This document shows, one piece after another, positions 11,647 to 20,240 of a stretch of DNA of 64,000 nucleotides. The translations under genes and the position numbers were made by a program. How positions within the stretch are numbered: the first letter of the stretch is position 1; each line of letters opens with the position of its first letter. The notes below the pieces were generated by a model that was not told the DNA's origin, did no database searches, and was given only the letters and a program-made list of their open reading frames with translations. Source of the stretch: Burkholderia catarinensis (GTDB taxonomy: Bacteria; Pseudomonadota; Gammaproteobacteria; Burkholderiales; Burkholderiaceae); the NCBI RefSeq assembly GCF_001883705.2, contig NZ_MDEQ02000012.1:62001-126000 (forward strand), written 5' to 3'.

Positions 11647-12603
11647 CTATTTCCCCAGCCGCTCCGCGAGCGAATAGCGCTGCATGCAGCGCTCCATCGC
11701 GTCGAGAAACGCGTGCTCGGCCGCGTTCATCTTGCGGTCGCGGTGCCACAGCAGGAACACGTCGACATCGACGAGCCCGTCGTCGGGCGGCAGCCGCCAC
11801 AGCCGCTGCTGCGCGATGTCGTCGCGCACGATGTGTTCGGGCAGGCAGCCGATCCCGTAGCCGGCAAAGATCAGCCGCCGCACTTCCTCGAGGCTCGGCG
11901 ACGACGCGACGATACGCCCCGTGAAACCCTTCTGGTCGCGGAACACGGTGAGCGGCGACAGGCTGTCGCCGATCTGGTCGCTCGTGAACGACACGAAATT
12001 CTCGGCGAGCAGATCGTCCATCCGCAGTTGCGTTTGCCCGAACAGCCGGTGATGGCGGCCGCAGTAGATCGCATAGCGCTGGCGCAGGAAGCAGCGCATC
12101 TCCAGCTTGTCGTGCGGCGTGCGGCACAGGCCGAGCCCGGCCGTGGCCGTCTTCTGCAGCAGCGAAGAAAGAATGTCCGACGAGCGCATCACCTCGATCT
12201 GCAGGTCGATGCGCGGATACGCGCGATGGAAATCCGCGAGGAACTCGTCATAGACGGGCGACTCGATGCGGCTCACCGTCAGCAGCCGGATCGAACCGGT
12301 GAGGTCGGCCGTGCTGTCGTCGATTTCCGTTTCGAGGCGCGAGATGCCGCCGTAGATGTCGCTCGCGATCCGGTACACGGCTTCGCCGGCCGGCGTCGGC
12401 GCGAAGTGCGCGCCGCGCCGCTCGATCAGCCGGCGCTCGAGCGTGTCCTCGAGCCGCCGCAACGCCTGGCTCACGGCCGGCTGCGTCACGTGCAGGCGCG
12501 CGGCCGCGCGGCTCACGCTGCGCTCCTGCATGATCACCAGGTAGGTGCGCAGCAGGTTCCAGTCGAGGCGGTCGTTCAGGAACGGGGCGAGGTCGGGGCG
12601 CAT
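11647..12603 (-). CDS. LysR-family transcriptional regulator
   Basis: The 318-residue protein has the N-terminal winged helix-turn-helix (about residues 15-75; RSVSRAAARLHVTQPAVSQ) and a periplasmic-binding-type effector domain to the end. The ATG at 12603 has GGAGA five bases ahead. It is divergent from an MHS transporter, an M20 amidohydrolase and a deacetylase, with AT-rich inverted repeats between them, so it probably controls that cassette and itself. The effector is unknown; the natural guess is the transported substrate or its breakdown product. Confidence 0.92.
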   Translation of the reverse strand: MRPDLAPFLNDRLDWNLLRTYLVIMQERSVSRAAARLHVTQPAVSQALRRLEDTLERRLIERRGAHFAPTPAGEAVYRIASDIYGGISRLETEIDDSTADLTGSIRLLTVSRIESPVYDEFLADFHRAYPRIDLQIEVMRSSDILSSLLQKTATAGLGLCRTPHDKLEMRCFLRQRYAIYCGRHHRLFGQTQLRMDDLLAENFVSFTSDQIGDSLSPLTVFRDQKGFTGRIVASSPSLEEVRRLIFAGYGIGCLPEHIVRDDIAQQRLWRLPPDDGLVDVDVFLLWHRDRKMNAAEHAFLDAMERCMQRYSLAERLGK

Positions 12604-12630
12604 CAGGTCTCCGGGCGGGGCGTTAAACCA

Positions 12631-12679
12631 GTTATTAGTTGAATTTATACAGCGAATAATAACTTGAAATTTGACTAAT
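12631..12679. promoter_or_regulatory. nested inverted repeats, candidate LysR operator
   Basis: GTTATTA (12631-12637) is perfectly repeated in reverse as TAATAAC (12657-12663). Overlapping it, ATTAGTTGAATTT (12634-12646) is matched with two mismatches by AAATTTGACTAAT (12667-12679). The block is AT-rich in a GC-rich genome and lies 28 bp from the LysR start, in the divergent promoter gap. Confidence 0.6.
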
Positions 12680-12792
12680 GATTTGCGGTCGCCGATAAAG
12701 GAGGGGTGCCGCAGCGTGCGGCGCGAGGCCGCGACAGACGGCCGTCCACGATATGGCGCGTCGCACCGCAGCGGCGCGCGTCAGGAGCCCGC

Positions 12793-14103
12793 ATGACCCA
12801 GTCCCTTTCTTCCGCCCGCCAGCCGGGACGCGCCGCGACGGCCGCGTTCATCGGCACGATGATCGAGTGGTACGACTTCTACATCTACGCGACCGCCGCC
12901 GCGCTCGTGTTCGGCGAACTCTATTTCCCGTCGCATGACCGCTTCGTCAGCACGATGGCGTCGTTCGCGACGTTCGCGGTCGGCTTCTTTGCGCGGCCGC
13001 TCGGCGGCGTCATCTTCGGCCATCTCGGCGACCGCATCGGCCGCAAGAAGGCGCTGATGACGACGCTGATGATGATGGGCGTCGCGACCGTCTGCGTCGG
13101 GCTGCTGCCCGACTATTCGACGGTCGGCATGCTCGCGCCGGCGCTGCTCGTCGCGCTGCGCGTGGTGCAGGGGATCGCGGTCGGCGGCGAATGGGGCGGC
13201 GCGGTGCTGATGGCGGGCGAGCACGCGCCGCAGGGGCGCCGCACGTTCTTCGCGTCGTTCGCGCAGCTCGGCAGCCCGGCCGGGCTGATCCTGTCGCTGA
13301 TCGCGTTCCGCGCGGTCACGTCGATGGACAAGGCCGACTTCCTCGCGTGGGGCTGGCGCCTGCCGTTTCTCGCGAGCTCGGTGCTGCTCGTGGTCGGCAT
13401 CCTGATCCGGCTCGGCGTGAACGAGTCGCCGGAATTCGCGCGCGTGAAGGAAACGAACCGCACGGTGAAGCTGCCGGTCGCCGAAGTGTTCCGCTCGTCG
13501 TCGGGGCTCGTGCTGCTCTGCATCGGCGCGAACACGATCGGCATCGCCGGCGTCTATTTCACGAACACGTTCATGATCGCGTACACGACGCAGTACGTCG
13601 GCGTATCGCGTTCGCTGATTCTCGACAGCCTGTTCGCGGTCGCGATCATCCAGTTCATCGCGCAGCCGATCGCCGCACGGATCGCCGAGCGGATCGGCGG
13701 CGCGCGCTTCCTGAAGGTCGCGGCGTTGCTCGCGATGCTGTCGCCCTATCCGATGTTCATGCTCGTGCAGAGCGGCACGTCCGCATCGCTCGTCGCGGGC
13801 ATCGCGCTCGCGGTCGTGTGTATGGCCGGCTTCTACTCGGTGATCGCGGGTTTCGTGAGCGACGTGTTCCCCGCGCATGTGCGCTATTCGGCGATCTCGC
13901 TCGCGTACCAGATCTGCGGCGCGCTCGCGGGCGGCCTGACGCCGCTCGTCGGCACGTGGCTCGCGCATCGCTTCGCGGGCCAGTGGTGGCCGCTCGCGGT
14001 GTTCTACACGTGTCTGGCCGGCATCTCGCTGCTCTGCATCGTCGCGCTCGACGCGCGCCGTGCGGCGCAGCCGGCCACGGCCGAAGCGCTCGGCTCGCAT
14101 TGA
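12793..14103 (+). CDS. MHS-family (MFS) metabolite:H+ symporter
   Basis: The 436-residue inner-membrane protein belongs to the metabolite:H+ symporter branch of the MFS, like ShiA, KgtP or ProP. The signature GTMIEWYDFYIYATAAAL in the first helix and the loop GHLGDRIGRKKAL after helix 2 are clear, and 12 hydrophobic segments follow. The ATG at 12793 has CAGGAG 7 bp ahead; the frame is open upstream but without a site. It heads a unit with the M20 amidohydrolase 31 bp on and the deacetylase, divergent from LysR, so it likely brings in their substrate. Confidence 0.92.
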   Translation: MTQSLSSARQPGRAATAAFIGTMIEWYDFYIYATAAALVFGELYFPSHDRFVSTMASFATFAVGFFARPLGGVIFGHLGDRIGRKKALMTTLMMMGVATVCVGLLPDYSTVGMLAPALLVALRVVQGIAVGGEWGGAVLMAGEHAPQGRRTFFASFAQLGSPAGLILSLIAFRAVTSMDKADFLAWGWRLPFLASSVLLVVGILIRLGVNESPEFARVKETNRTVKLPVAEVFRSSSGLVLLCIGANTIGIAGVYFTNTFMIAYTTQYVGVSRSLILDSLFAVAIIQFIAQPIAARIAERIGGARFLKVAALLAMLSPYPMFMLVQSGTSASLVAGIALAVVCMAGFYSVIAGFVSDVFPAHVRYSAISLAYQICGALAGGLTPLVGTWLAHRFAGQWWPLAVFYTCLAGISLLCIVALDARRAAQPATAEALGSH

Positions 14104-14134
14104 ACCTCAATGAACGAATTCATCCGGAGTGCAA

Positions 14135-15406
14135 ATGAAAGAATTGCTGGAAATCGACGGTGCCCGTTTGTGGCGGAGCCTGGCGGACATGGCGCGCGTC
14201 GGCGCGACGCCGCGCGGCGGCGTGCGGCGCCTCGCGCTCACCGATGAGGACCGGCGCGGACGCGACCTGTTCGCGCAATGGTGCCGCGACGCGGGGATGA
14301 CGGTAAGCGTCGACGCGGTCGGCAACCTGTTTGCGCGGCGCGATGGCGCCGATGCGCAGGCCGCGCCGGTGCTGATCGGCAGCCATCTCGACACGCAGCC
14401 CGAAGGCGGCCGCTTCGACGGCGTCTATGGCGTGCTCGCCGCGCTCGAGCTCGTGCGCACGCTGAACGACGCGGGCGTCGTGACCGGCAAGCCGCTGGAG
14501 ATCGTGTCCTGGACCAACGAGGAAGGCGCGCGCTTCGCGCCGGCGATGCTCGGCTCGGCCGTGTTCACGGGTGCGTTGCCGCTCGACGATGCGCTCGCGA
14601 AGCAGGACGCCGACGGCGTCGCGCTCGGCGCGGCACTCGACGCATGCGGCTATCGCGGCACGCGTGCGACAGGCGGCGCGGTCGATGCGTATTTCGAAGC
14701 GCATATCGAACAGGGGCCCGTGCTCGAGGCGAACGGCACGACGATCGGCGTCGTCACGGGCGGGCAGGCGATCCGCTGGCTCGACGTGACGGTCACGGGC
14801 GTGGCCGCGCATGCGGGCACGACGCCGATGCCGTATCGCAAGGACGCGTATTTCGCGAGCGCGCAGATGGCGCTCGAACTCGAACGGATCGTCGCCGGTC
14901 GTGCGCCGCGCGGGCTCGCGACGATCGGGCAGGTCGGCATCCGCAACGCGTCGCGCAATACCATTGCCGGCGACGTGACGTTGACGGTCGACCTCCGTCA
15001 TCACGACGATGCCGAAGTCGATGCGATGGAGCGCGACCTGCGCGATGCGTGCGCACGCGTTGCCGCCGCGCGTGACGTGCAGGTCGCGATCGACACCTGC
15101 TGGCGCAGCCCGGCGACGCCGTTCGACCGCGATTGCGTCGAACTGGTCGCGCAGGCGGCGGCCGCGTTCGGCTACACGAACGAGCGGATCGTCAGCGGCG
15201 CCGGCCACGACGCGATCCTGCTCGCGCGCCGCTTCCCGACCGCGATGGTGTTCATCCCGTGCGTCGACGGCCTGTCGCACAACGAGGCCGAGGATGCGCT
15301 GCCCGACGACGTGACGCGCGGCACGAACGTGCTGCTCCATGCGGTGCTCGCGCGCGCCGGCGTCGCGGCGCAGGTCGAAGCGGCTGCTTCCGCGCACGGT
15401 GCATGA
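14135..15406 (+). CDS. M20-family Zn amidohydrolase (N-carbamoyl-amino-acid hydrolase/allantoate amidohydrolase type)
   Basis: The 423-residue enzyme belongs to the hydantoinase/carbamoylase group of the M20 peptidase clan, which cleaves N-carbamoyl or related amide groups using two metal ions. Metal-binding motifs are IGSHLDTQPEGG (His, Asp), WTNEEGARFAP (Glu) and EAHIEQGPVLE (His), and SGAGHDA near the end holds the last His. The dimerisation lid lies about residues 215-330. The ATG at 14135 has CCGGAG six bases ahead; a GTG six bases earlier is weaker. It is co-oriented with an MHS transporter before it and a deacetylase 26 bp after. Confidence 0.9.
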   Translation: MKELLEIDGARLWRSLADMARVGATPRGGVRRLALTDEDRRGRDLFAQWCRDAGMTVSVDAVGNLFARRDGADAQAAPVLIGSHLDTQPEGGRFDGVYGVLAALELVRTLNDAGVVTGKPLEIVSWTNEEGARFAPAMLGSAVFTGALPLDDALAKQDADGVALGAALDACGYRGTRATGGAVDAYFEAHIEQGPVLEANGTTIGVVTGGQAIRWLDVTVTGVAAHAGTTPMPYRKDAYFASAQMALELERIVAGRAPRGLATIGQVGIRNASRNTIAGDVTLTVDLRHHDDAEVDAMERDLRDACARVAAARDVQVAIDTCWRSPATPFDRDCVELVAQAAAAFGYTNERIVSGAGHDAILLARRFPTAMVFIPCVDGLSHNEAEDALPDDVTRGTNVLLHAVLARAGVAAQVEAAASAHGA

Positions 15407-15431
15407 TGCGGCGAACCGACGAGGACGAACG

Positions 15432-16454
15432 ATGAAAACCTATTTCCATCCCGAACAACTGCTGCACCATCCGCGCAGCTACTTGTCGCGCGGCCAGATG
15501 CGCGAGCCGCAGGAAGTGCCCGAGCGCGCGGCGCGGCTCGTCGCGGCCGTCCGGTCGCTGGACTTCGACGTGCGCGAGCCGGCCGACCGCGGCACCGCGC
15601 CGATCGCGGCCGTGCACGACATGAACTACCTGCGCTTTCTCGAGGATGCGCATCGCGACTGGAAGCAGATGCCCGACGACTGGGGCGACGAAGTGATGTC
15701 GAACGTGTTCGTGCGCGATCCGAACCCGCTGCGCGGCGTGCTCGCGAAAGCCGCGCGCTACCTTGCCGACGGCAGTTGCCCGGTCGGCGCGAACACGTGG
15801 CGCGCCGCTTACTGGTCCGCGCAGGGCGCGCTCGCGGCGGCGGCCGACGTCAACGACGGCGCGCGCGAGGCCTACGCGCTGTGCCGGCCGCCCGGCCATC
15901 ACGCACGCCGCGACGCGGCCGGCGGGTTCTGCTACCTGAACAACGCGGCGATCGCCGCGCAGTCGCTGCTCGGCCGCCATCGCCGGGTCGCGATTCTCGA
16001 CACCGACATGCATCACGGGCAGGGTGTGCAGGAGATCTTCTACGGCCGCGATGACGTGTTGTACGTATCGATCCACGGCGACCCGACCAACTTCTACCCG
16101 GTCGTCGCGGGTTACGAGGAGGAGACGGGGGCGGGCGCGGGCGACGGCTTCAACCTGAACCTGCCGATGCCGCACGGCGCGCCGGAATCGGCGTTCTTCG
16201 AGCGGCTCGGCGACGCACTGCGCGCGCTTGCGCGGTTCCAGCCCGATGCGCTGGTGCTCGCGCTCGGCTTCGACATCTACAAGGACGATCCGCAATCGCA
16301 GGTCGCCGTCACGACCGACGGGTTCGGGCGGCTCGGCGGCGCGATCGGCGCGCTCGGGTTGCCGACGGTGATCGTGCAGGAGGGCGGCTATCACCTCGAC
16401 AGCCTCGACGCGAACGCGCGTGCGTTCTTCGGCGGGTTCGCCGCCGCGCGCTGA
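15432..16454 (+). CDS. histone-deacetylase-family amidohydrolase (acetylpolyamine amidohydrolase-like)
   Basis: The 340-residue Zn enzyme of the HDAC superfamily probably removes acetyl or similar groups from a small amine, such as an acetylpolyamine. Seen motifs are CRPPGHHARRD (catalytic His pair), ILDTDMHHGQGVQE (Zn Asp and His), LGFDIYKDDP (second Zn Asp) and EGGYHLDS (catalytic Tyr). The N-terminal FHPEQLLHHP block is typical of the bacterial APAH group. It is the last gene of the LysR/MHS/M20 set. Together with the M20 enzyme it could strip two different amide groups from one imported compound. Confidence 0.9.
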   Translation: MKTYFHPEQLLHHPRSYLSRGQMREPQEVPERAARLVAAVRSLDFDVREPADRGTAPIAAVHDMNYLRFLEDAHRDWKQMPDDWGDEVMSNVFVRDPNPLRGVLAKAARYLADGSCPVGANTWRAAYWSAQGALAAAADVNDGAREAYALCRPPGHHARRDAAGGFCYLNNAAIAAQSLLGRHRRVAILDTDMHHGQGVQEIFYGRDDVLYVSIHGDPTNFYPVVAGYEEETGAGAGDGFNLNLPMPHGAPESAFFERLGDALRALARFQPDALVLALGFDIYKDDPQSQVAVTTDGFGRLGGAIGALGLPTVIVQEGGYHLDSLDANARAFFGGFAAAR

Positions 16455-16558
16455 CTGACGGAGCGGGGCCGGATCGCTTGCGCGCGGGTTCAAGTTCTCC
16501 GCGCGCACGCCGATAATTCGCGCATATGCTGGATGGATGCACGAAGGAGGGCCGCACG

Positions 16559-16846
16559 ATGGCAGCCGGCCGAATCAAACACGGAACGATCGCGCTCGCG
16601 GTGCTGGGCGCAGGGTCGCTCGCGTGCCGCGCGGAACCGTCGATTCCGCTGCGCGTCAGTCTCACCATTCCGGAAACCTGCACGATCGGCCCCGCCGTTC
16701 GGCAGGCCGTCGATGCCGACATGCCGAGCGTCAGTTGCGCGCACGGCACGCCGTTCATGCTGAGCCGCGCGCCGCTGCCCGACCCGAGATCGGCGCCGCG
16801 CGGCGTCGGCGCGGGCGCGCCGCCCGCATGGACCGTCACGTTCTGA
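16559..16846 (+). CDS. small exported protein resembling a shortened spore-coat-U domain
   Basis: The 95-residue protein has a signal peptide (MAAGRIKHGTIALAVLGAG, cut near LACRA|EP). The start at 16559 is set by a very strong AAGGAGG at 16544-16550. The mature part begins IPLRVSLTIPETCTIGP, which parallels FNVTLTLQPNCTIAANP of the pilus subunit encoded 4 kb away. It goes on with SVSCAHGTPF, which parallels SVTCTNTTPY, and ends WTVTF, like ATVYF. So both cysteines and the terminal strand of the spore-coat-U fold seem kept while the middle strands are missing. It faces the Csu-like operon from the opposite strand. Confidence 0.7.
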   Translation: MAAGRIKHGTIALAVLGAGSLACRAEPSIPLRVSLTIPETCTIGPAVRQAVDADMPSVSCAHGTPFMLSRAPLPDPRSAPRGVGAGAPPAWTVTF

Positions 16847-16880
16847 ACGGCGGGCGCGGCCCGTCGTCCTGCCATTCCCG

Positions 16881-17843
16881 CTAGAAACTGATCGTCGCGG
16901 TGATCGTGTCGCTGTAGTTGCCGGGCGCGGGCGTGGTCTGCGCCGGCACGGCGCCGTACACGGTCACGACCTGCGACGTGCCGGTGCCGACGCCCGTGAC
17001 CGTCGAGCTGCCGCCCGTGCCGTCGCCCCATGCGATCGAGCGCGCGGCATCCGTGTAAAGCCCGTAGCTGATCGTGCCGCCACCGCCGCTGCGCTGCATC
17101 TGGCGCGCGCTCACGTTGCCGCTGCTGCCGCCGTTCAGCGCGATCTTCCACGCGTCGCCGTTCGTGCACTGCGCGGTGATCGAACCGGTCGCCGCGAGTG
17201 CGCCCGACAGCAAGCTCGCCGTGCCGAAGCTGACGTTGGTCGCGCTGATGTTGCAGTTGTTGATCACATCCGCCGTCGCGCTGAACGGGAAGGTGCCGCT
17301 CGACGTCGTCAGCGACGCGCAGGTCGGCGCGGCGAGCAGGTAGAACCCGGTGTTGAGCGACGTCGTGTTGCCGCCGAACAGCTGCGAGTAGGTCGTCGTG
17401 CTGTTGCCCGTCGTCGGCACGGTCGGCTGGTTCGACGTGATCTGCCCGTAGATCGTGACCGTGGCGCTCGCGCTGGTGCCGAGCGCGGGTTTGACGAGCG
17501 TGACGGACGCGGGCGTCGTGCCGGAATACACGGAGCCCCACGCGAGCGTATGGCCGCCGTCGAGATACAGGTCGTACTGCATCGTGTTGGTGCCGTTGAC
17601 GAGGCTGCGCGGGCTCGTGCCGCCGAGGTTCAGGCACACGAGCACGTTCGGCGTCAGCGAGACGGTCGACCACGTGCACGTGATGCTGACCGTGCCGGTC
17701 ACGGCGACCGGCGCGTTCGAGATCGGGCTGACCGAGCCGAAGCTCACCGTCGACGCGGTGGCCGTGCACGACTCGGCCTGCGCGTGACGCGGCACGCCGC
17801 ACCACAGGGCGAATGCGACGACGAGCAGCAGCGCGAACCTCAT
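16881..17843 (-). CDS. spore-coat-U-domain protein with two domains, probable pilus tip adhesin
   Basis: The 320-residue exported protein (signal MRFALLLVVAFALWCG, cut near HAQA|ES) carries two spore-coat-U domains, about 25-165 and 180-320. Each has the paired cysteines and the closing strand pattern (YGQITSNQP; YGAVPAQTTPAPGNYSDTITATISF is split here as YGAVPAQTTP and ITATISF). In archaic Csu-type pili the two-domain subunit is the tip adhesin (CsuE). It is the last gene of the operon and starts inside the usher stop (ATGA overlap), so it is translationally coupled. Confidence 0.88.
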   Translation of the reverse strand: MRFALLLVVAFALWCGVPRHAQAESCTATASTVSFGSVSPISNAPVAVTGTVSITCTWSTVSLTPNVLVCLNLGGTSPRSLVNGTNTMQYDLYLDGGHTLAWGSVYSGTTPASVTLVKPALGTSASATVTIYGQITSNQPTVPTTGNSTTTYSQLFGGNTTSLNTGFYLLAAPTCASLTTSSGTFPFSATADVINNCNISATNVSFGTASLLSGALAATGSITAQCTNGDAWKIALNGGSSGNVSARQMQRSGGGGTISYGLYTDAARSIAWGDGTGGSSTVTGVGTGTSQVVTVYGAVPAQTTPAPGNYSDTITATISF

Positions 17844-20233
17844 GGCGCCGCCCGGCAGGTCAGCGGGCCGACGGTCGGCAGCGTGCCGTTGCCGGGCGCG
17901 GTGAACGCGAATTCCGCGACGCAGCGTTGCGTGCCGTAGTCGATCACGAGATGGTTGTCCTCCTTCAGTCCGTCGATGAACGTGAGCCCGTCGTAGCCGA
18001 CGATCGTGTCCGCGCCGCTTTCGGCGTGATGCACGCGCGCGCCGGCCGGCAGCGGGTTGCCGGCGGCGTCACGCAGGATCACCGACGCCGCGCGATAGCG
18101 CGACACGCCGAAATGCGCGACGACGCCCGATTGCGCCTGCGGCACGACCGTCATCGACGTGCGGGCGATCCGCGCATCGGCCGGCAGTTTCATCGAATCG
18201 ATCGCGACCTGGTTGTTCTGGTACGCATTCAGGTCGGGCACCAGCAGATGCCCCGCGCGATCGGTCGTGCCGATCACGCGGTTCTCGTGCAGCACCGGGA
18301 TGCCCGCGACGCCGTCGGTCGACACGAGCGCGAAGCCGTCGTCGATGCGGCGCGACAACTGCAGGCTGCGATCCATGAACACGAGCGCGCCGCTGACGTC
18401 GAGCGATGCGCCGGTCTGGCGATCGATGCTCTGTGCGGCCGCGATGACTTCGCCCGCATGGCCGAGATAGCGCAGCTGCGCCTGACGGTAGGGCACCGCG
18501 CCCGCGCCGCCCGTCTGCACGCCCCAGCCCCAGCCGCCGTCGTAGTCGGGCGGACGGCTCGCGTTGACGGTGTAGTTCGACTGGCCGCGCTGGCGGCCGA
18601 CGGTCGCGTTGATCGACGTGTTGCGGCCGAGCCCGATGTTGAGCGACACGAACGCGCCGTTCGCGCCCTGCTGCGCAAAATCGCGATAGGCACTCATGCT
18701 CAGCGACGCGAGATCGCCGAAGCTCAGCGTGTACGACACGGTGCCGATCCGCGCGCTCGGGCCTTGCGGCAGCCGGAAGCCGATATAGCTGAGCGACAGC
18801 GTCTGGCGGTGCAGGAACGGCAGCGCAAGGGTTGCCTGGTCGGTCGCCGCCGGCACCGGCGCGCCGTCGCGCGACGCAAGGTCGCCGTAGCGACCGAACG
18901 CGCGGATCGTCTGCGCGTTGATCGAGAAGCGCGGTTCGATCAGCTGGTAGCCGACGCTCACCTGCGTGCCCGGATAGCGGCCGACGCTGCCCGCTACCGC
19001 GCCGCTCACGACGCCCGCGTAGCCGAGCCGCATCAGCGCGCCGACGCCGGCGTTGAGCACGCCGCCGGTCGCTTCCGCATGTCCCTCGACGGTCAGCGTA
19101 TCGCTGACGCCGCGTCGCATCGAGCCGCTGACGGCCGGCCGCGCATCGTAGTCGAACGACTGCAGCGCGTAGTTGCGGCGCAGGAAGCCGGCCTCGAACG
19201 CATAGCTCGACAGCCCGGCCGACAGCATGCGCGTATCGACGTACAGCGGCACGGAGGTCGCGACGGTGCGCCCGAGCGCGTCGCGCGTGATGACGGTCGC
19301 CTGTCCGGCGCCGGTGATGCCCGGCACATCGTGGATGATGAACGGGCCGCTCGGCACGTTGCCGGTGTACTGGCGCACGTTGTTGATGTACAGGTCGACC
19401 GCGGACGGCACGGCGGCGGAGCCCGCGAGCGACGGAATCGGGAACGTCACGAGGTCGGGCCGCAGCGCGAAGTTGCTGCGCCACTGGAAGCCGCCGAGGC
19501 GCACCGAGCGCGTCCACGCGAGCGACCCCGAGATCGCGTCGCCGATCTGCGTGGTGCTCGGCCGTGCCGGGTCCGAGCGGCTCCATGACGTATCGAAACG
19601 CGTGTAGCGCCGCTGGCCGTTATAGAAATACGCGGTGCCGGTGGTGTTGAACACGCCGTTCGGATCGAAATAGCGCACGTCGGTGTAGAGCGAGAACTGC
19701 CGGTCGCCGAGCGTCTGCGCGTACGCCTCGTAGTTGATCGCGACCCCGCGTGACGCGGTGGCCGCCTGCGTGGGCGGCAACGCACGGCTGTCGACCGCGT
19801 ACGGCCGGCGCAGCGTATCGGGCATCTGCAGGTCGACGCTCTGGTGTGCCGCGTCGTAGCGGTAGCGCAGGCCGGGAATCGTGTCGAGCTCGACCGTCGC
19901 CGCGTCGGCGATGCCGAGCCGGTCGGTCGCGACGCCGATCGTGCGCAGGTCGGCGCCGCTCGCCGACAGGTGGCCGTCGCGTTCGCGGAAGTGCGCGAGC
20001 AGCGTCGTGCTTTCGCCGTTGACGCTGACTTCGAGGATCACGTCGTGGGTGCTGTCGGTCATCACGAGCGCCGCCGGTTCGTCCGCGCTTGCGCCGCCGG
20101 GCACGAGCAGGCCGCCAGCCGCGACGGCCGCGACGGCCACGAGCGCGATGCGCCGAGAGCGTCGTGACGTTCCGCGTCCGTTGACCGGGCGCGTGCCGGC
20201 GCATGGCGAAGGGGAAGGAGCCGGGCGGTGCAC
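17840..20233 (-). CDS. outer-membrane usher of an archaic chaperone-usher pilus
   Basis: The protein is about 797 residues and forms the outer-membrane pore that assembles the pilus. After the signal sequence (cut near GGASA|DEP) it has an N-terminal domain with DVILEVSVNGE, then a long 24-strand barrel and C-terminal domains with ATVEDAxG-type plug sequence FIIHDVPGITGAGQATV. The start is unclear: no ATG exists in this frame at a sensible place, and the best candidate is a GTG at 20233, eight bases past the chaperone stop. That gives a long n-region before the hydrophobic core IALVAVAAVAAGGLL. Confidence 0.85.
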   Translation of the reverse strand: MHRPAPSPSPCAGTRPVNGRGTSRRSRRIALVAVAAVAAGGLLVPGGASADEPAALVMTDSTHDVILEVSVNGESTTLLAHFRERDGHLSASGADLRTIGVATDRLGIADAATVELDTIPGLRYRYDAAHQSVDLQMPDTLRRPYAVDSRALPPTQAATASRGVAINYEAYAQTLGDRQFSLYTDVRYFDPNGVFNTTGTAYFYNGQRRYTRFDTSWSRSDPARPSTTQIGDAISGSLAWTRSVRLGGFQWRSNFALRPDLVTFPIPSLAGSAAVPSAVDLYINNVRQYTGNVPSGPFIIHDVPGITGAGQATVITRDALGRTVATSVPLYVDTRMLSAGLSSYAFEAGFLRRNYALQSFDYDARPAVSGSMRRGVSDTLTVEGHAEATGGVLNAGVGALMRLGYAGVVSGAVAGSVGRYPGTQVSVGYQLIEPRFSINAQTIRAFGRYGDLASRDGAPVPAATDQATLALPFLHRQTLSLSYIGFRLPQGPSARIGTVSYTLSFGDLASLSMSAYRDFAQQGANGAFVSLNIGLGRNTSINATVGRQRGQSNYTVNASRPPDYDGGWGWGVQTGGAGAVPYRQAQLRYLGHAGEVIAAAQSIDRQTGASLDVSGALVFMDRSLQLSRRIDDGFALVSTDGVAGIPVLHENRVIGTTDRAGHLLVPDLNAYQNNQVAIDSMKLPADARIARTSMTVVPQAQSGVVAHFGVSRYRAASVILRDAAGNPLPAGARVHHAESGADTIVGYDGLTFIDGLKEDNHLVIDYGTQRCVAEFAFTAPGNGTLPTVGPLTCRAAP

Positions 20234-20240
20234 CGGCGGT

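Noticed and set aside
8929-16454. One single operon from the NCS1 permease to the deacetylase
   Set aside because: A terminator follows the permease, another follows the porin, and a LysR gene on the opposite strand separates them from the cassette.
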